The notes: generated by a model from the letters alone, not told the origin. 42,326 nucleotides of DNA from Planctomycetes bacterium ADurb.Bin069 (GCA_002070955.1 MWEK01000037.1:1-42326); one strand, 5' to 3'. Numbered from the stretch's first letter, positions 32,216-40,904 are shown. Program-made: numbers and translations.

Positions 32216-35056
32216 TCACTTGACGCAGGGCGGGTATTCCTCGCAATCCAGATTGTCGGCCGGGGTTCCCGGGTCCGGACCGCAGGCCGTGAAGGGCTCG
32301 GGCAGGGGGCCGGTCGTCGCCGACGTGAAGAGGTAGCCGAGAATCCTGACCGCATCGGCGATGTCGATTTTCCCGTCGTTGTTCGCATCGGCTCCGTCGC
32401 GGCAGCGCAGGACGCTGGTTTTGCACGGATCGGTCTCCCGCCCGAAGAGGAAGCCGAGCAGGCAGATCGCGTCGGCGATGTTGTGCTTGCCGTCGGCGTT
32501 CGTGTCGCCGCGCAGGAAGAGGGTCTCGGCGGTTCCGTCGCAGGACGGCAATTGGTCGGTTCCGACCAGTACATTGTCGAAGCGGACGTGGTTCGAGTTC
32601 CAGACCCAAAGCCCGAACAGGCCGTCGCGGTAGGTCTCGTCCGCCGCCTCGATGGCGAGAACGCCGTCGGCGAAAACCCGGATCGCCGGGCCGTCGACTT
32701 CGATGCGGAGCGTGGACGGCGGCTCGATAAGCTCCGGCGTGCCCCCGGGCGGATTCAGGGTTATGAATTTGCCGTAGTCCCACCGGTAGAGAGATAGTCC
32801 GCGGTCGCGCTCGCGGTCGATGTGGAAGACCGAGTAGCCGCGGGCGTCCCGCGCGAATCGTTCGTTTGTAGGAACGTTCCAGTAGAAGTGCACTCCGGCA
32901 TGGCGCCCGCCTTCGGGGTTCGAGGCGGCCGCGAAGCTCCAGTCCACCTGCGCAATGAACTTCGGTCCCAACTGGCGCGGCGGATCGCCGGCGTATATAA
33001 AACCTTCGCCGCCCGTGGCGATGGTGTCGGTCTCGACCCAGCCGTCCGCCGTGATGCTCCAAGTCCCGCGCGTCGCGGTCCAGCCGTCGACCGGGCCTTC
33101 GGGCCGCCCGAAGCAGTCCGCGAAGGGCGCGAGCCGGACGCCCACCGAAACGGCGCGTTCGACCGTGCTCGGCGGGTTGACCCCGTCCCGGACCGTGAGG
33201 GCGACGACGTAGTCGCCGCCGGACGCATAGATATGGGTGACCACCGGCCCGCTCGCGCTGGCGCCATCGCCGAAGCTCCACTCGTACGCGTTGATGACTC
33301 CGCCGATGGACTCCGAGCTCGTCCCGTCGAACGTCACGGGATCCCCGGCCATGGGGTGCTCCGGGGCCACCGAGAACTCCGCCGTGAGCGCCTGCGTCAG
33401 GGGCCCGACGGCGTAGTTGTCGAAAGCGACCTTCTGCCCTGCCGACCAAGTCCACAGGCCCGCGAAACCGCCGCGGTAGTCCCCATCTTCCACGGTGATG
33501 TAGAGAACGTCATCGCCGTAGACGAGGATTTGGGTGGCCGTGATCTCGACGCGCCACTCAAGGGGAGGCTCGGGAAGCCAGCCGCCGCCGACGGTGGCGT
33601 CGGCGGGCAAGCGGCCGTTCGTCACCTTCATGAACCAGAGGCCGCGGTCTGAAGCACGGTCGATCCAGCCCAGGGTGTAGCCGTTGAACCCCGGGTCGTA
33701 GCGGTGCGTGGGCTTGTTCGCGCAGAAAACGGCGCCCGCGTGACGTCCCACGGCGGGATTCGTGCCGGGGGCCAGAAAAGACATATCGAAGGAGAGAATC
33801 AGGCGCTCGGGGAACAATGCCGGCGGGTCTCCCGCCCAGATCCAGCGCTCCTCGGCGGTCGGACCGGTGGTCAGCGCGCCGTCGATGAGGTTCCAGGCGC
33901 CGGGGACGGCATGCACGGTCCACCCGTCCACGGGCCCGTCCGGGCGCTCGAAATCGTCGGCGAAGTTCTCGACGACGTTGAACACCGTGATCGTTTTCTG
34001 CGCCGCGGCCGTCGCGCCGCTGGAGTCCTCCACCGTCAGGGTGACCAGGTACGAGCCCCCCGCGGAAAACACGTGGCTGACGGCGGGGCCGCTCCCGCCG
34101 GTGCCGTCGCCGAAGTCCCAGGTGTAGTTCTTCGGCGCGTTCGCGAAGACGGAGCAGTTGGCGTCGAAATCGACGGCCAGGGGAGAGACGCCCTCGACGG
34201 CGCTGGCGCTGAAGCAAGCCTCGGTTGCCCCGCTCGGCGCCCCCACCTGAAAGTTGTCGATCCAGAGGACGCGCGCGGCGAGATCGTAGCCGAAGCCGCC
34301 CGCCCCCACGGCGGCGTTCGAGAAGTTGCGGTAGGCGCCGCCGCCGAAGGTGTTCAGATCGATTGCGGCGACGCTCGCCCCGTCGACGAAGAACTTCAGG
34401 ACGCCGTCCGTCTGGTCGAAGAGGACGGCGAAGTTGTGCCACAGGGCATCCGTGATGCCCGTGAGCACGCGGGCGCCGTCGTGCCCGGTGACGGCGGTTT
34501 CAGGCCCGTTCTGCTTGTAAACGCCGATGCCCGGATAACCCGTGCGGGCGACGACGTCATCGCGGCGGAAGAACACGCTGATACTGCCGGGGGAGCCGAT
34601 GCTGTTTCCCGGCGCGGACAGGCTCGAGATGTCGAGCCGGTCGTTGGGCAGGATCGCGTCGAGGGCGACCACGTACCTCGTGCGCAGGCCGTAGGCGAAG
34701 CTGAAATCGCCGTTGGCGGTGGCCTGCGCAAGGCCGGTCGCGGCGCCGGGATTCCCATCGTTGCCAGGGTAGCCGCAGCAGGCGCTTCCCAGTCCGGTGT
34801 TGAAGCCGAACCGGTTGTGCGGCGTCCAGGTGCTCACGGGGTTGCCGTGAGAATTCTCCACGTCGTAGGCGGGGCTTCCCGTGCCGATGGAGCCGTCGAG
34901 CCTCTCGGGCATTCCACCTTCCTCCGCCACGGTGAAAGTGTCGCTGTAGTCCAGCGTGCCGATGAGCTGCGCCTGCAGCGTCGCGGCGCCCGCGAAGCAG
35001 AAGAGCCACGCGGCCGCGGCGCGGCGGGTCCATGATGCGAAAAACCGGCGGTGCAT
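32216..35056 (-). CDS. Large secreted PKD / lectin-like / dockerin-like protein
   Basis: 946 residues; ATG at 35056 with AAAGGAGA upstream. Signal peptide about 1-30 (ends LQAQ). Residues ~31-275 are a LamG-like jelly roll (SISVFFRRDD, WHNFAVLFDQTDGVLKFFVDGASV, LWIDNFQVG). PKD domain 1 is at ~285-365 (YTWDFGDGTGGSGPAVSHVF), a second lectin-like module ~368-550, PKD domain 2 ~556-640 (YEWSFGDGASASGPVVTHIY), and a third lectin-like module ~645-830; modules 2 and 3 share GRHAG and FDN(Y/V)-x-VG. Residues ~848-930 have two calcium loops (RGDTNADGKHNIADA, DANNDGKIDIADA), followed by the tail PLPEPFTACG...CEEYPPCVK. A surface or extracellular adhesin or glycan-binding protein is likely. Its -10 overlaps the end of the dipeptidase gene. 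Confidence 0.85.
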   Translation of the reverse strand: MHRRFFASWTRRAAAAWLFCFAGAATLQAQLIGTLDYSDTFTVAEEGGMPERLDGSIGTGSPAYDVENSHGNPVSTWTPHNRFGFNTGLGSACCGYPGNDGNPGAATGLAQATANGDFSFAYGLRTRYVVALDAILPNDRLDISSLSAPGNSIGSPGSISVFFRRDDVVARTGYPGIGVYKQNGPETAVTGHDGARVLTGITDALWHNFAVLFDQTDGVLKFFVDGASVAAIDLNTFGGGAYRNFSNAAVGAGGFGYDLAARVLWIDNFQVGAPSGATEACFSASAVEGVSPLAVDFDANCSVFANAPKNYTWDFGDGTGGSGPAVSHVFSAGGSYLVTLTVEDSSGATAAAQKTITVFNVVENFADDFERPDGPVDGWTVHAVPGAWNLIDGALTTGPTAEERWIWAGDPPALFPERLILSFDMSFLAPGTNPAVGRHAGAVFCANKPTHRYDPGFNGYTLGWIDRASDRGLWFMKVTNGRLPADATVGGGWLPEPPLEWRVEITATQILVYGDDVLYITVEDGDYRGGFAGLWTWSAGQKVAFDNYAVGPLTQALTAEFSVAPEHPMAGDPVTFDGTSSESIGGVINAYEWSFGDGASASGPVVTHIYASGGDYVVALTVRDGVNPPSTVERAVSVGVRLAPFADCFGRPEGPVDGWTATRGTWSITADGWVETDTIATGGEGFIYAGDPPRQLGPKFIAQVDWSFAAASNPEGGRHAGVHFYWNVPTNERFARDARGYSVFHIDRERDRGLSLYRWDYGKFITLNPPGGTPELIEPPSTLRIEVDGPAIRVFADGVLAIEAADETYRDGLFGLWVWNSNHVRFDNVLVGTDQLPSCDGTAETLFLRGDTNADGKHNIADAICLLGFLFGRETDPCKTSVLRCRDGADANNDGKIDIADAVRILGYLFTSATTGPLPEPFTACGPDPGTPADNLDCEEYPPCVK

Positions 35057-35103
35057 AGGTTGTCTCCTTTTGCCGACGACGACCGGAATCCTAGATTAAC
35101 CTT

Positions 35104-36177
35104 TCAGGCCATTATATCATGAGCGCCCGGTCGGTGTCCGCGCCACGCGCGCGCCAAAACGCGCCGCCAGTTGAGGCTCGCGATCTTCGCCAGATCCTCC
35201 CCGCCGAAGCCGCGGGACCGCAGCGCGTCAAGGAGCAGCGGCAGGCCGGCCGCGGAACCGAGCGCGCGGGGAATCGTGGCGCCGTCGAAATCGGAGCCGA
35301 AGCCCACATGGTCGGCGCCGATGCGCGCCGCCACATATTCCACGTGGCGGACGATCTCCTCCAGGGGCGTATCCGGCGTGGACCGCCCGTCGGCCCGGAG
35401 AAACGCCGTGCAGAAGGTCACACCGACGACGCCGCCGGAGGCCGCCACGGCGTCAAGCTGGGAGTCGGTCAGATTGCGGGGAGAGGGGCAGAGGGCATGG
35501 GCGGCGGTGTGGCTGACGATGAGCGGCGCGGTGGTGCGGGAAGCCACATCGAAGAACCCGCGCTCGTTGAGGTGGGCGCAGTCGATGGCGATGCCCAGCT
35601 CGTTGCAGGCGCGGACGAGCGCGACGCCCGCCTCGGTGAGACCCGGCCCCGTGTCGGGCGAATTAGGGAACGTGAAGGGCACGCCGTGGCCGAAGACATT
35701 CGGGCGGCTCCAGGTGATGCCCAGCGAGCGCAGTCCCAGCCGGTGGAACACCCAGAGCGCCTCGAGCTCGGGGTCGATGGCCTCGGCGCCTTCCAAGTGC
35801 AGCACCGCGGCGAAGGCGCCGTCGGCCAGACAACGCTCCAGCTCGGCGGCGCCGCGTACGATTCTGAAGGCGTCCGAGTCGGCGGCCTCGATTCTGCAAG
35901 CGCGGGCCAACGCGGTCATGACGACTCGGAGGGCGTATTCCGGATCGATCGGCGCCGGCGCGCCGGTCGAGGCGGCCGGCCCGCCGGAGGAATCCGGCGG
36001 CCGGGGCACGCAGATTCCGCATACGCCGCCGGCTAACCCGCCGCGGCGGGCGCGCGGCAGGTCGACGTGTCCCTCGTTGCTCTCGACGAAGAAGCAGCGT
36101 CCCCCTTCGTTCTCCGCGGGGCGAACGCGCAGGAGCGTGTCGTTGTGCCCGTCGAAGACGGGGATGCGGTGGGTCAT
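35104..36177 (-). CDS. Membrane dipeptidase (renal dipeptidase family, M19)
   Basis: 357 residues from the ATG at 36177, with GAGAGGA upstream; a longer frame to 36534 has no family signal. It opens VFDGHNDTLLRV (the H-x-D zinc pair), has AVLHLEGAEAI (the bridging Glu region), LGLRSLGITWSRPN, IDCAHLNERGFFDV and VSHTAAHALCPSPRNLTD (two further zinc His), and ends with HVGFGSDFDGA and the LNWRRVL-type helix. The family hydrolyses dipeptides, including D-configured ones, with two zinc ions. No signal peptide is seen, so this copy is probably cytoplasmic. The stop codon lies within a base or two of the -10 of the downstream PKD gene. Confidence 0.9.
   Translation of the reverse strand: MTHRIPVFDGHNDTLLRVRPAENEGGRCFFVESNEGHVDLPRARRGGLAGGVCGICVPRPPDSSGGPAASTGAPAPIDPEYALRVVMTALARACRIEAADSDAFRIVRGAAELERCLADGAFAAVLHLEGAEAIDPELEALWVFHRLGLRSLGITWSRPNVFGHGVPFTFPNSPDTGPGLTEAGVALVRACNELGIAIDCAHLNERGFFDVASRTTAPLIVSHTAAHALCPSPRNLTDSQLDAVAASGGVVGVTFCTAFLRADGRSTPDTPLEEIVRHVEYVAARIGADHVGFGSDFDGATIPRALGSAAGLPLLLDALRSRGFGGEDLAKIASLNWRRVLARAWRGHRPGAHDIMA
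35107..35116 (-). promoter_or_regulatory. TATAATGGCC -10 box for the PKD/dockerin gene
   Basis: Perfect TATAAT followed by GGCC on the minus strand, inside the last codons of the dipeptidase gene and 54 bp before the PKD gene start. Confidence 0.5.
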
Positions 36178-36284
36178 GGGGCGGTTCCTCTCGCGGCGAC
36201 GCAGGATCCGGACGAATCCCCGGGCGGCGCGGCAGAGCGCCGCGGGCGGCCCTCGACCGGCCGCGCACGACGGCGCGCGCCGTC

Positions 36285-37232
36285 CTACCCGCGCCAGGGC
36301 CGCGGCCGCTTTCCGTCCAGGTCCTTTTCGGCCAGGATGCCCTTCGCGATCAGGACGTCCTCGACGATCTGGAAGTCGAACATCCCCGCGCAGATGAAGT
36401 CGGCGCCGTTCTCGTACGCAAACCTGAACGCCGCCTTGGGGTGAATGGCGCCGGCGGCCATGACCTTGAAGGCGATCCAGGGCTGCTTCAGCTCCGCCAT
36501 GTAGGCGATGGTCTCCTGCGGATTGGTGCACCACATGTTGTCGTGGGGCGGGAGCTGGCCCTTTGGGCGCTCCTCCTTGGGCGTGGCCGACCAGTAGTCA
36601 TCGCTGTGAAGCGTCTTGACCCAGAAATCGGGTTCGAGCTTCGCGTCGACACAGCCCTGAACGGTCTCCAGGCAGTGCGCGCCGATGCCGCCCGGAATGC
36701 CGGCCGCCCGCATCTGATCCAGGGCCGCCGCCAATTCCTCGTACTTTCCGTTGTGGACGAGGTGGTCGGCGATGCCGCCTTGGACATAGACGGCGTGAGC
36801 GCCGTTGTCGATGGAGCGGGCGATGCCGGCGGCGAGGCTGTTGCCGAAGGCGCAGTCCGAGATCCACTGAATCCGGCCGCCGCGCTCCTTCCAGTAGGCG
36901 TTGATCACGCGGTCGGAGACGGGATTCGTGAGGATCGTGTTGATGCCGTGCTCCTCGGCGATTTCCAGGGTGTCGAAGACCCGCCGATCGTCGTGGTAGG
37001 CCTTGACGAGCGTGTTGACGTAGAGCAGGTCGCGGCTGTGCGCCCAGCCGCCGATCAGGTTGCCGCCGCAGAAAAGCCGGCTCACCGTGAGGTTCTTGAT
37101 CTTGCCGCAGGGAAACTTGGGCGCCTCGGCCGCGGCCTGGGAGGCGCGCGCGCCGAGGGCCAGCGCGGAGCCGGCCGAAAGCGCAATCGAGCTCTTCAGG
37201 AAACTGCGGCGGTCCGTCTTGAGCGGCTTCAT
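36285..37232 (-). CDS. Tat-exported TIM-barrel-like protein, paralogue 2
   Basis: 315 residues from the ATG at 37232, with AGGGAGGG upstream; a longer frame to 37259 lacks this. Twin-arginine-type signal KPLKTDRRSFLKSSIALSAGSALALGARA. The body matches the 28830-29747 protein step by step: the LTVSRLFCGGNLIGGWAHSRDLLYVNTL opening, HGINTILTNPVSD, IQWISDCAFG, AHAVYVQGG, GIPGGIGAHCLETV, DFWVKTLHSDDYW, MWCTNPQETIAYMAELKQPWIAFKVMAAGAIHPKAAFRFAYENGADFICAGMFDFQIVEDV and a closing RPRPWRG (SRPWRS in the paralogue). Envelope protein, function unknown. It has its own TATAATGGCC box 32 bp upstream. Confidence 0.75.
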   Translation of the reverse strand: MKPLKTDRRSFLKSSIALSAGSALALGARASQAAAEAPKFPCGKIKNLTVSRLFCGGNLIGGWAHSRDLLYVNTLVKAYHDDRRVFDTLEIAEEHGINTILTNPVSDRVINAYWKERGGRIQWISDCAFGNSLAAGIARSIDNGAHAVYVQGGIADHLVHNGKYEELAAALDQMRAAGIPGGIGAHCLETVQGCVDAKLEPDFWVKTLHSDDYWSATPKEERPKGQLPPHDNMWCTNPQETIAYMAELKQPWIAFKVMAAGAIHPKAAFRFAYENGADFICAGMFDFQIVEDVLIAKGILAEKDLDGKRPRPWRG

Positions 37233-37260
37233 GGCATTTTCCCTCCCTGAACGCTGCATG

Positions 37261-37270
37261 GGCCATTATA
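37261..37270 (-). promoter_or_regulatory. TATAATGGCC -10 box for paralogue 2
   Basis: Perfect TATAAT followed by GGCC on the minus strand, 32 bp before the ATG. No clear -35. Confidence 0.5.
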
Positions 37271-37323
37271 ACGCCGCGCCGCGCGGGGGACCACGGGCCC
37301 GCGGCCGGGGCAGAATCTCCGCC

Positions 37324-37686
37324 TCATGGGCGACGACTCCCTGGTCCGGTGCGCTTTTCTTTCGCGGCCTGGAGGCGTTTGACACACTCGCCGGACATCT
37401 TCTCCAGGCACTCGTAGGCTTCTTGGTAGTCCCGCACCCACTCCCTGACCTGGGTTTCGAGGTCGGGAGGGACATAGATCATCTTGCGGGTCTTGCCCAC
37501 CAGCGCGGACACGTACAGGGAGACGTGTTTCTCGCCCCTTTGGCACCTGCAGTTCTCCTTTCCGCAGGTTCTCGCCATGGTGACGAGGCTCCCGTGCAGG
37601 AGAAGCGGGGTCTGGATGAGGCGGAGGAGGCGGGAGCGCGCGCTGCGTTCCACCGCCGAGAGGCCGCGTCCACCGAGCCTTGGCAT
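37324..37686 (-). CDS. Small DUF6788-like Cys-rich protein
   Basis: 120 residues from the ATG at 37686 (AGGGAGA 8 nt upstream); a TTG two codons earlier is possible. The core GSLVTMARTCGKENCRCQRGEKHVSLYVS (near residues 35-62), then KTRKMIYVPPDLETQVREWVRDYQEAYECLEKMS, matches the pattern G-S-(V/L)...R-CGKPxCRCxxG-x-x-HGP-Y that I associate with DUF6788, a small family often found next to transposases. Here no transposase is adjacent, so it may be a remnant of a lost element or an independent gene. The Cys triplet suggests metal binding. Family call by memory. Confidence 0.6.
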   Translation of the reverse strand: MPRLGGRGLSAVERSARSRLLRLIQTPLLLHGSLVTMARTCGKENCRCQRGEKHVSLYVSALVGKTRKMIYVPPDLETQVREWVRDYQEAYECLEKMSGECVKRLQAAKEKRTGPGSRRP

Positions 37687-37732
37687 AAGCAAGTCTCCCT
37701 GGAGATTGATCTGATATCGGCTCTTATCTCCG

Positions 37733-38053
37733 ATTCAGGGTAGAAAGTCAAGCCTCTTTCGAATGCGAATTTGCTTTTTTCTCGTGGACGCCTCAAGGCG
37801 CGGATTCAGGCCGGCTGACGGCCTTGGCGCTCCCCGCGATGCGGAACTCCCGCGGCCGGGAGGAATGCGGGCGGCAAGCCGACGGCCGTTGCGGGGCTCG
37901 GAGACCGAACTTCCGCGGCGCGCGCGGGAAGTACGCCGCGAGCCGGCGGCCGGCCAGAGCCTCCATCGGGCCGGGCGCCGCGGCGAGTCCGCAGGCGGGC
38001 GATCTTTGCGCCAAGCCGCGGATTTTCGAAGCGCTCGGCGGGTCGCTCTCTCG
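37733..38053. other. Gene-free stretch upstream of the double-ACT gene
   Basis: Several overlapping Arg/Pro-rich frames exist in all phases, as expected by chance at this GC content; none has a ribosome site with a recognisable domain. Nothing else is seen before the promoter at 38054. Confidence 0.6.
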
Positions 38054-38082
38054 TTGACTTCGCCGGCGCGCGCGGGCACAAT
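38054..38082 (+). promoter_or_regulatory. Promoter of the double-ACT gene
   Basis: TTGACT at 38054-38059, 17-bp spacer, CACAAT at 38077-38082. The leader is about 84 nt and very GC-rich. Confidence 0.6.
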
Positions 38083-38172
38083 ACCCGCGGCGCCGGTCTG
38101 CCGCGGCAGGTTCGCCGCGGCCCCGGCCGCGCGGCCTGCGATGGTCGGCGCCCGTGAGGAGGAGGTGAAACC

Positions 38173-38580
38173 ATGGTGCGGCGTTACCGGCAGATTTCGG
38201 CTTTCGTTGCCAACATCCCCGGCACTCTGGCGCAGATGCTCAGAATTCTGGCGAAGGCCAAGATCAACATCTTCGGCATGATGGTCACCGATTCCATCGA
38301 CCATGCCGTGGTCAGGATGGTGGTCGGCGATCCGGACAAGGCCATGCATCTCCTGGGCAACCACGGCATCCTCGTCATCGAGAGCGAGGTCCTCGGCTTC
38401 CGGCTCGAGGACAAGCCGGGCGCCCTCTACGCGGCCGCCCGCAAGCTCGCGGCCGCGAAGGTGAACATCGCCTACACCTACGCCACCGATGGCACGGGCG
38501 GGACGGCGACGGCCTTCATCAAGCCGGCCAACCTCGCCAAGGCCGCCAAGGCGCTCAAAGGCCTCAGCCGCGGGCGCTGA
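38173..38580 (+). CDS. Tandem ACT-domain protein
   Basis: 135 residues with a very strong ribosome site (GAGGAGGAGGTGA) before the ATG. Two ACT folds in series: residues ~5-68 (RQISAFVANIPGTLAQMLRILAKAKINIFGMMVTDSIDHAVVRMVV) and ~70-130 (VLGFRLEDKPGALYAAARKLAAAKVNIAYTYATDGTGGTATAFIKP), each with the beta-alpha-beta turn containing a PG(T/A)L motif. Stand-alone double-ACT proteins usually bind amino acids and regulate enzymes by contact, or act in acetolactate-synthase-like regulation. No enzyme gene is next to it, so its target is not known. Cytoplasmic. Confidence 0.88.
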   Translation: MVRRYRQISAFVANIPGTLAQMLRILAKAKINIFGMMVTDSIDHAVVRMVVGDPDKAMHLLGNHGILVIESEVLGFRLEDKPGALYAAARKLAAAKVNIAYTYATDGTGGTATAFIKPANLAKAAKALKGLSRGR

Positions 38581-38676
38581 GGAGGCGGGCCGCGGGGCGC
38601 GCGGAGGATTCGGCGCGCGTCCCGCCCGCCGCCGCCGATCCCGCGAATTTTCCTTCCCGCGAACACGTGGCACGAT

Positions 38677-38692
38677 TGTCACGAACGTGACA
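38677..38692. promoter_or_regulatory. Perfect 16-bp palindrome upstream of the TonB receptor promoter
   Basis: TGTCACGAACGTGACA: 7-bp arms around AA, centred about 51 bp before the predicted transcription start. The placement suggests an activator or dual regulator site. No regulator gene is nearby. Confidence 0.6.
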
Positions 38693-38700
38693 CGCCCCCC

Positions 38701-38729
38701 TTGTCGGCGCCCTAAGGCCGTGCTAAGCT
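38701..38729 (+). promoter_or_regulatory. Promoter of the TonB-dependent receptor
   Basis: TTGTCG at 38701-38706, 17-bp spacer, TAAGCT at 38724-38729; a leader of about 58 nt before the ATG at 38794. Confidence 0.45.
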
Positions 38730-38793
38730 GGGAATGTTTCGCCCCGATGTATGGCGGGGGCGGCGGCAGCGCAAGAGAGGAAAGAGGTTTGTC

Positions 38794-40737
38794 ATGCGAG
38801 TGATTATGGCGTTAGTCGCGGGTGCGGCGTTGAGCGCAACGGGATTGGGCGCCGTGGAACCTTCCACGGAGGAGCCGCCGCCGGGAGCCACGGTGGAACT
38901 GGAGGATATCGAGGTCGTGGCCCCGCCGTTGGTGGAGCAGACCGAGGTGGACCGCTTCGGCGGGATGAAGTCGACGGTGACCGGCGCCCAGATCAGGGAC
39001 CTGAACGCGCAGGACGCCGCCGCGGCCCTCAGAACCGTGCCCGGCGTGACCATTTCGCGCTACAACCCCATCGGGGCTTTCGGCGGTGGCGAGGGCGGCG
39101 CGGTGTTCATCCGCGGCATGGGCTCGAGCCGGCCGGGCGGCGAGATCCAGATGCTCATCGACGGCGTGCCCGTCTACAATCCCCTGTGGAACCACGCGCT
39201 CCTCGACCTCAATCCCATCAACGGGGCTCAGGCGATCGAGGTATACAAGGGGGTTCAGCCCGCGGTGTTCGGCAACGGTTTCGGGGCCATCAACATGGTC
39301 CCGAAGCACCGCACGAGCGAGGGTTTCGAAACCGCGCTCCATGGGGCGTACGGGAGCTACAACACCTATGTCGAAACCGCCGAGCACGCCGGAAAAATAG
39401 GGCGGCTGGACTACTTCGTCGGACAGGGGCTGCGGAGGTCCGACGGCCACCGCCACCTTGCCGGCGGACGGCTCTTAGATTTCCGCCTGGGAGGCGGATA
39501 CGCGTTGTCGGATGAGTGGAGCGCGCGCGTTTTTCTGCTGCGGACGGACAACTTCGCGCAGGATCCCGGACCGCGGCGGCACCCGGAGCTGAGGGAGGGT
39601 GTCTTCGGGACGGAGGAGTGGCTGACGACCTTCGCCGTGGCGAATCGGTACGAGAAAGCGCGGGGCGACATCAAGTTTTACTGGAACAATGGTGCGGCCG
39701 ACTGGCGCAACCAAGCCGGCCCGGCCGACGACACGCTGAGTCGCTGGGACCTCTACGGTCTGCGCGGCCGGGAGACTTTCGACGTCTGGTTTGATGCCCA
39801 GTTCACCATCGGCGCGGATTTGGATTGGATGACGGGCGGAGGGCGTTTCACGACGGACAGCGGCGGGGCGAGCCGTTTCGACCGCAAAACGTTCTTCTTG
39901 GCATCGCCGTACACGTCGCTGAGCCGCAAGTTCGAGCACGAGAGCGGCTGCTACCTGACGCCCTCCGCCGGGCTGCGCTATTACGCGCACAACGAGTTCG
40001 ATCCCGAGCCGTCGCCCCACGCCGGAGTCGTCCTGGGATACGCGGGCACGGAACTGCACGCTTCCTACGCCCGCGGCGTCAACTATCCGGGGCTCAACAC
40101 GGTGGTCTTCGGCCGGAACGTCATCCCGGCCCTCGGCGAGTCGTGGAAGGATCTGGACCCCGAGTTGCTGGACCACTACGAGGTCGGCCTGACGCAGAAG
40201 TTCGGCGACTACGTCAAGATCGACGCCGCGGCGTTCTACGAGGATGGCCGGGATCGTTACGTCATTGTGCCCCCGCCGCCCCCGCCGCCCGTATTCGACA
40301 ACGTCGAGAAGTTCCGCATTCGCGGAGCCGAGGCGTTGGTGACGGTCTTTCCCCTGCGCGATGTGGCCGTTTTCGCCGGCGGGACGTATCTAGACCCCGA
40401 TCCGTCGGATCTGCCTTACGCGCCGCGTTGGACGTACTCGGGGGGCGTGACGCTGCGCCTTCTGGAAGCTTTCCGGATCTCGACGGACATGCAGTATGTC
40501 GACGAGATGCAAGCGGAATCCCAGGCGCGCCGAGCCGGCGCCAAGAATGACAAGCGCGTGGACTCCTACTTCCTGTTGAGCGCCAAGCTGGCCTACCTCT
40601 TTTCCATCCCAGGTTCGAAGACCGAGGGCGAGATCTTCGTCGCGGGGGAGAACCTCACCAACGAGAGGTACGAGTATCGACCCGGCTATCCCATGCCGCG
40701 CGCGAACGTCATGGGAGGCTTGACGCTGCGCTTCTGA
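38794..40737 (+). CDS. TonB-dependent outer-membrane receptor
   Basis: 647 residues from the ATG at 38794 (AAAGAGG site upstream; longer frames to 38734 lack one). Signal peptide MRVIMALVAGAALSATGLG. The plug domain shows VELEDIEVVAP (TonB-box-like region), GAQIRDLNAQDAAAALRTVPGVTISRYNP, VFIRGMGSSRPGGEIQMLIDGVPVYNPLWNH and AIEVYKGVQPAVFGNGFGAINMV. The barrel follows, with alternating aromatic strands and a closing strand ending in Phe (ANVMGGLTLRF), the outer-membrane insertion signal. Substrate unknown: no siderophore, cobalamin or sugar genes are adjacent and no riboswitch is recognisable. A Pro-rich loop (PPPPPPP near residue 495) lies in the barrel. Shows that the organism has an outer membrane. 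Confidence 0.92.
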   Translation: MRVIMALVAGAALSATGLGAVEPSTEEPPPGATVELEDIEVVAPPLVEQTEVDRFGGMKSTVTGAQIRDLNAQDAAAALRTVPGVTISRYNPIGAFGGGEGGAVFIRGMGSSRPGGEIQMLIDGVPVYNPLWNHALLDLNPINGAQAIEVYKGVQPAVFGNGFGAINMVPKHRTSEGFETALHGAYGSYNTYVETAEHAGKIGRLDYFVGQGLRRSDGHRHLAGGRLLDFRLGGGYALSDEWSARVFLLRTDNFAQDPGPRRHPELREGVFGTEEWLTTFAVANRYEKARGDIKFYWNNGAADWRNQAGPADDTLSRWDLYGLRGRETFDVWFDAQFTIGADLDWMTGGGRFTTDSGGASRFDRKTFFLASPYTSLSRKFEHESGCYLTPSAGLRYYAHNEFDPEPSPHAGVVLGYAGTELHASYARGVNYPGLNTVVFGRNVIPALGESWKDLDPELLDHYEVGLTQKFGDYVKIDAAAFYEDGRDRYVIVPPPPPPPVFDNVEKFRIRGAEALVTVFPLRDVAVFAGGTYLDPDPSDLPYAPRWTYSGGVTLRLLEAFRISTDMQYVDEMQAESQARRAGAKNDKRVDSYFLLSAKLAYLFSIPGSKTEGEIFVAGENLTNERYEYRPGYPMPRANVMGGLTLRF

Positions 40738-40785
40738 GCGCGGGCGCGGCCTGGCCGCGCGGGAAGGACGAGGCGCGCACGCCGA

Positions 40786-40855
40786 GGGCGGTTGCGCTGT
40801 GGCGATGCAAGCACGGCGACTGAGGCGCACCGAGGGTCCCGCAGGGCCGGATGAA
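40786..40855 (+). repeat. Dispersed ~70-bp repeat, copy C
   Basis: Nearly full-length copy: GGCGGTTGCGCTGTGGCGAT, then ACTGAGGCGCACCGAGGGT and GCAGGGCCGGATGA. It matches copy D (41885-41955) at almost every position. It lies directly before the promoter of the DUF1566 gene. Confidence 0.85.
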
Positions 40856-40874
40856 TGACGGCCCCACCACCTTC

Positions 40875-40904
40875 TTGACCGCGTGTGCCCGTCCTTGGCA
40901 CAAT
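40875..40904 (+). promoter_or_regulatory. Promoter of the DUF1566 gene
   Basis: TTGACC at 40875-40880, 18-bp spacer, CACAAT at 40899-40904, about 40 bp before the ATG; an AAGGAGGTG ribosome site follows. Confidence 0.55.
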
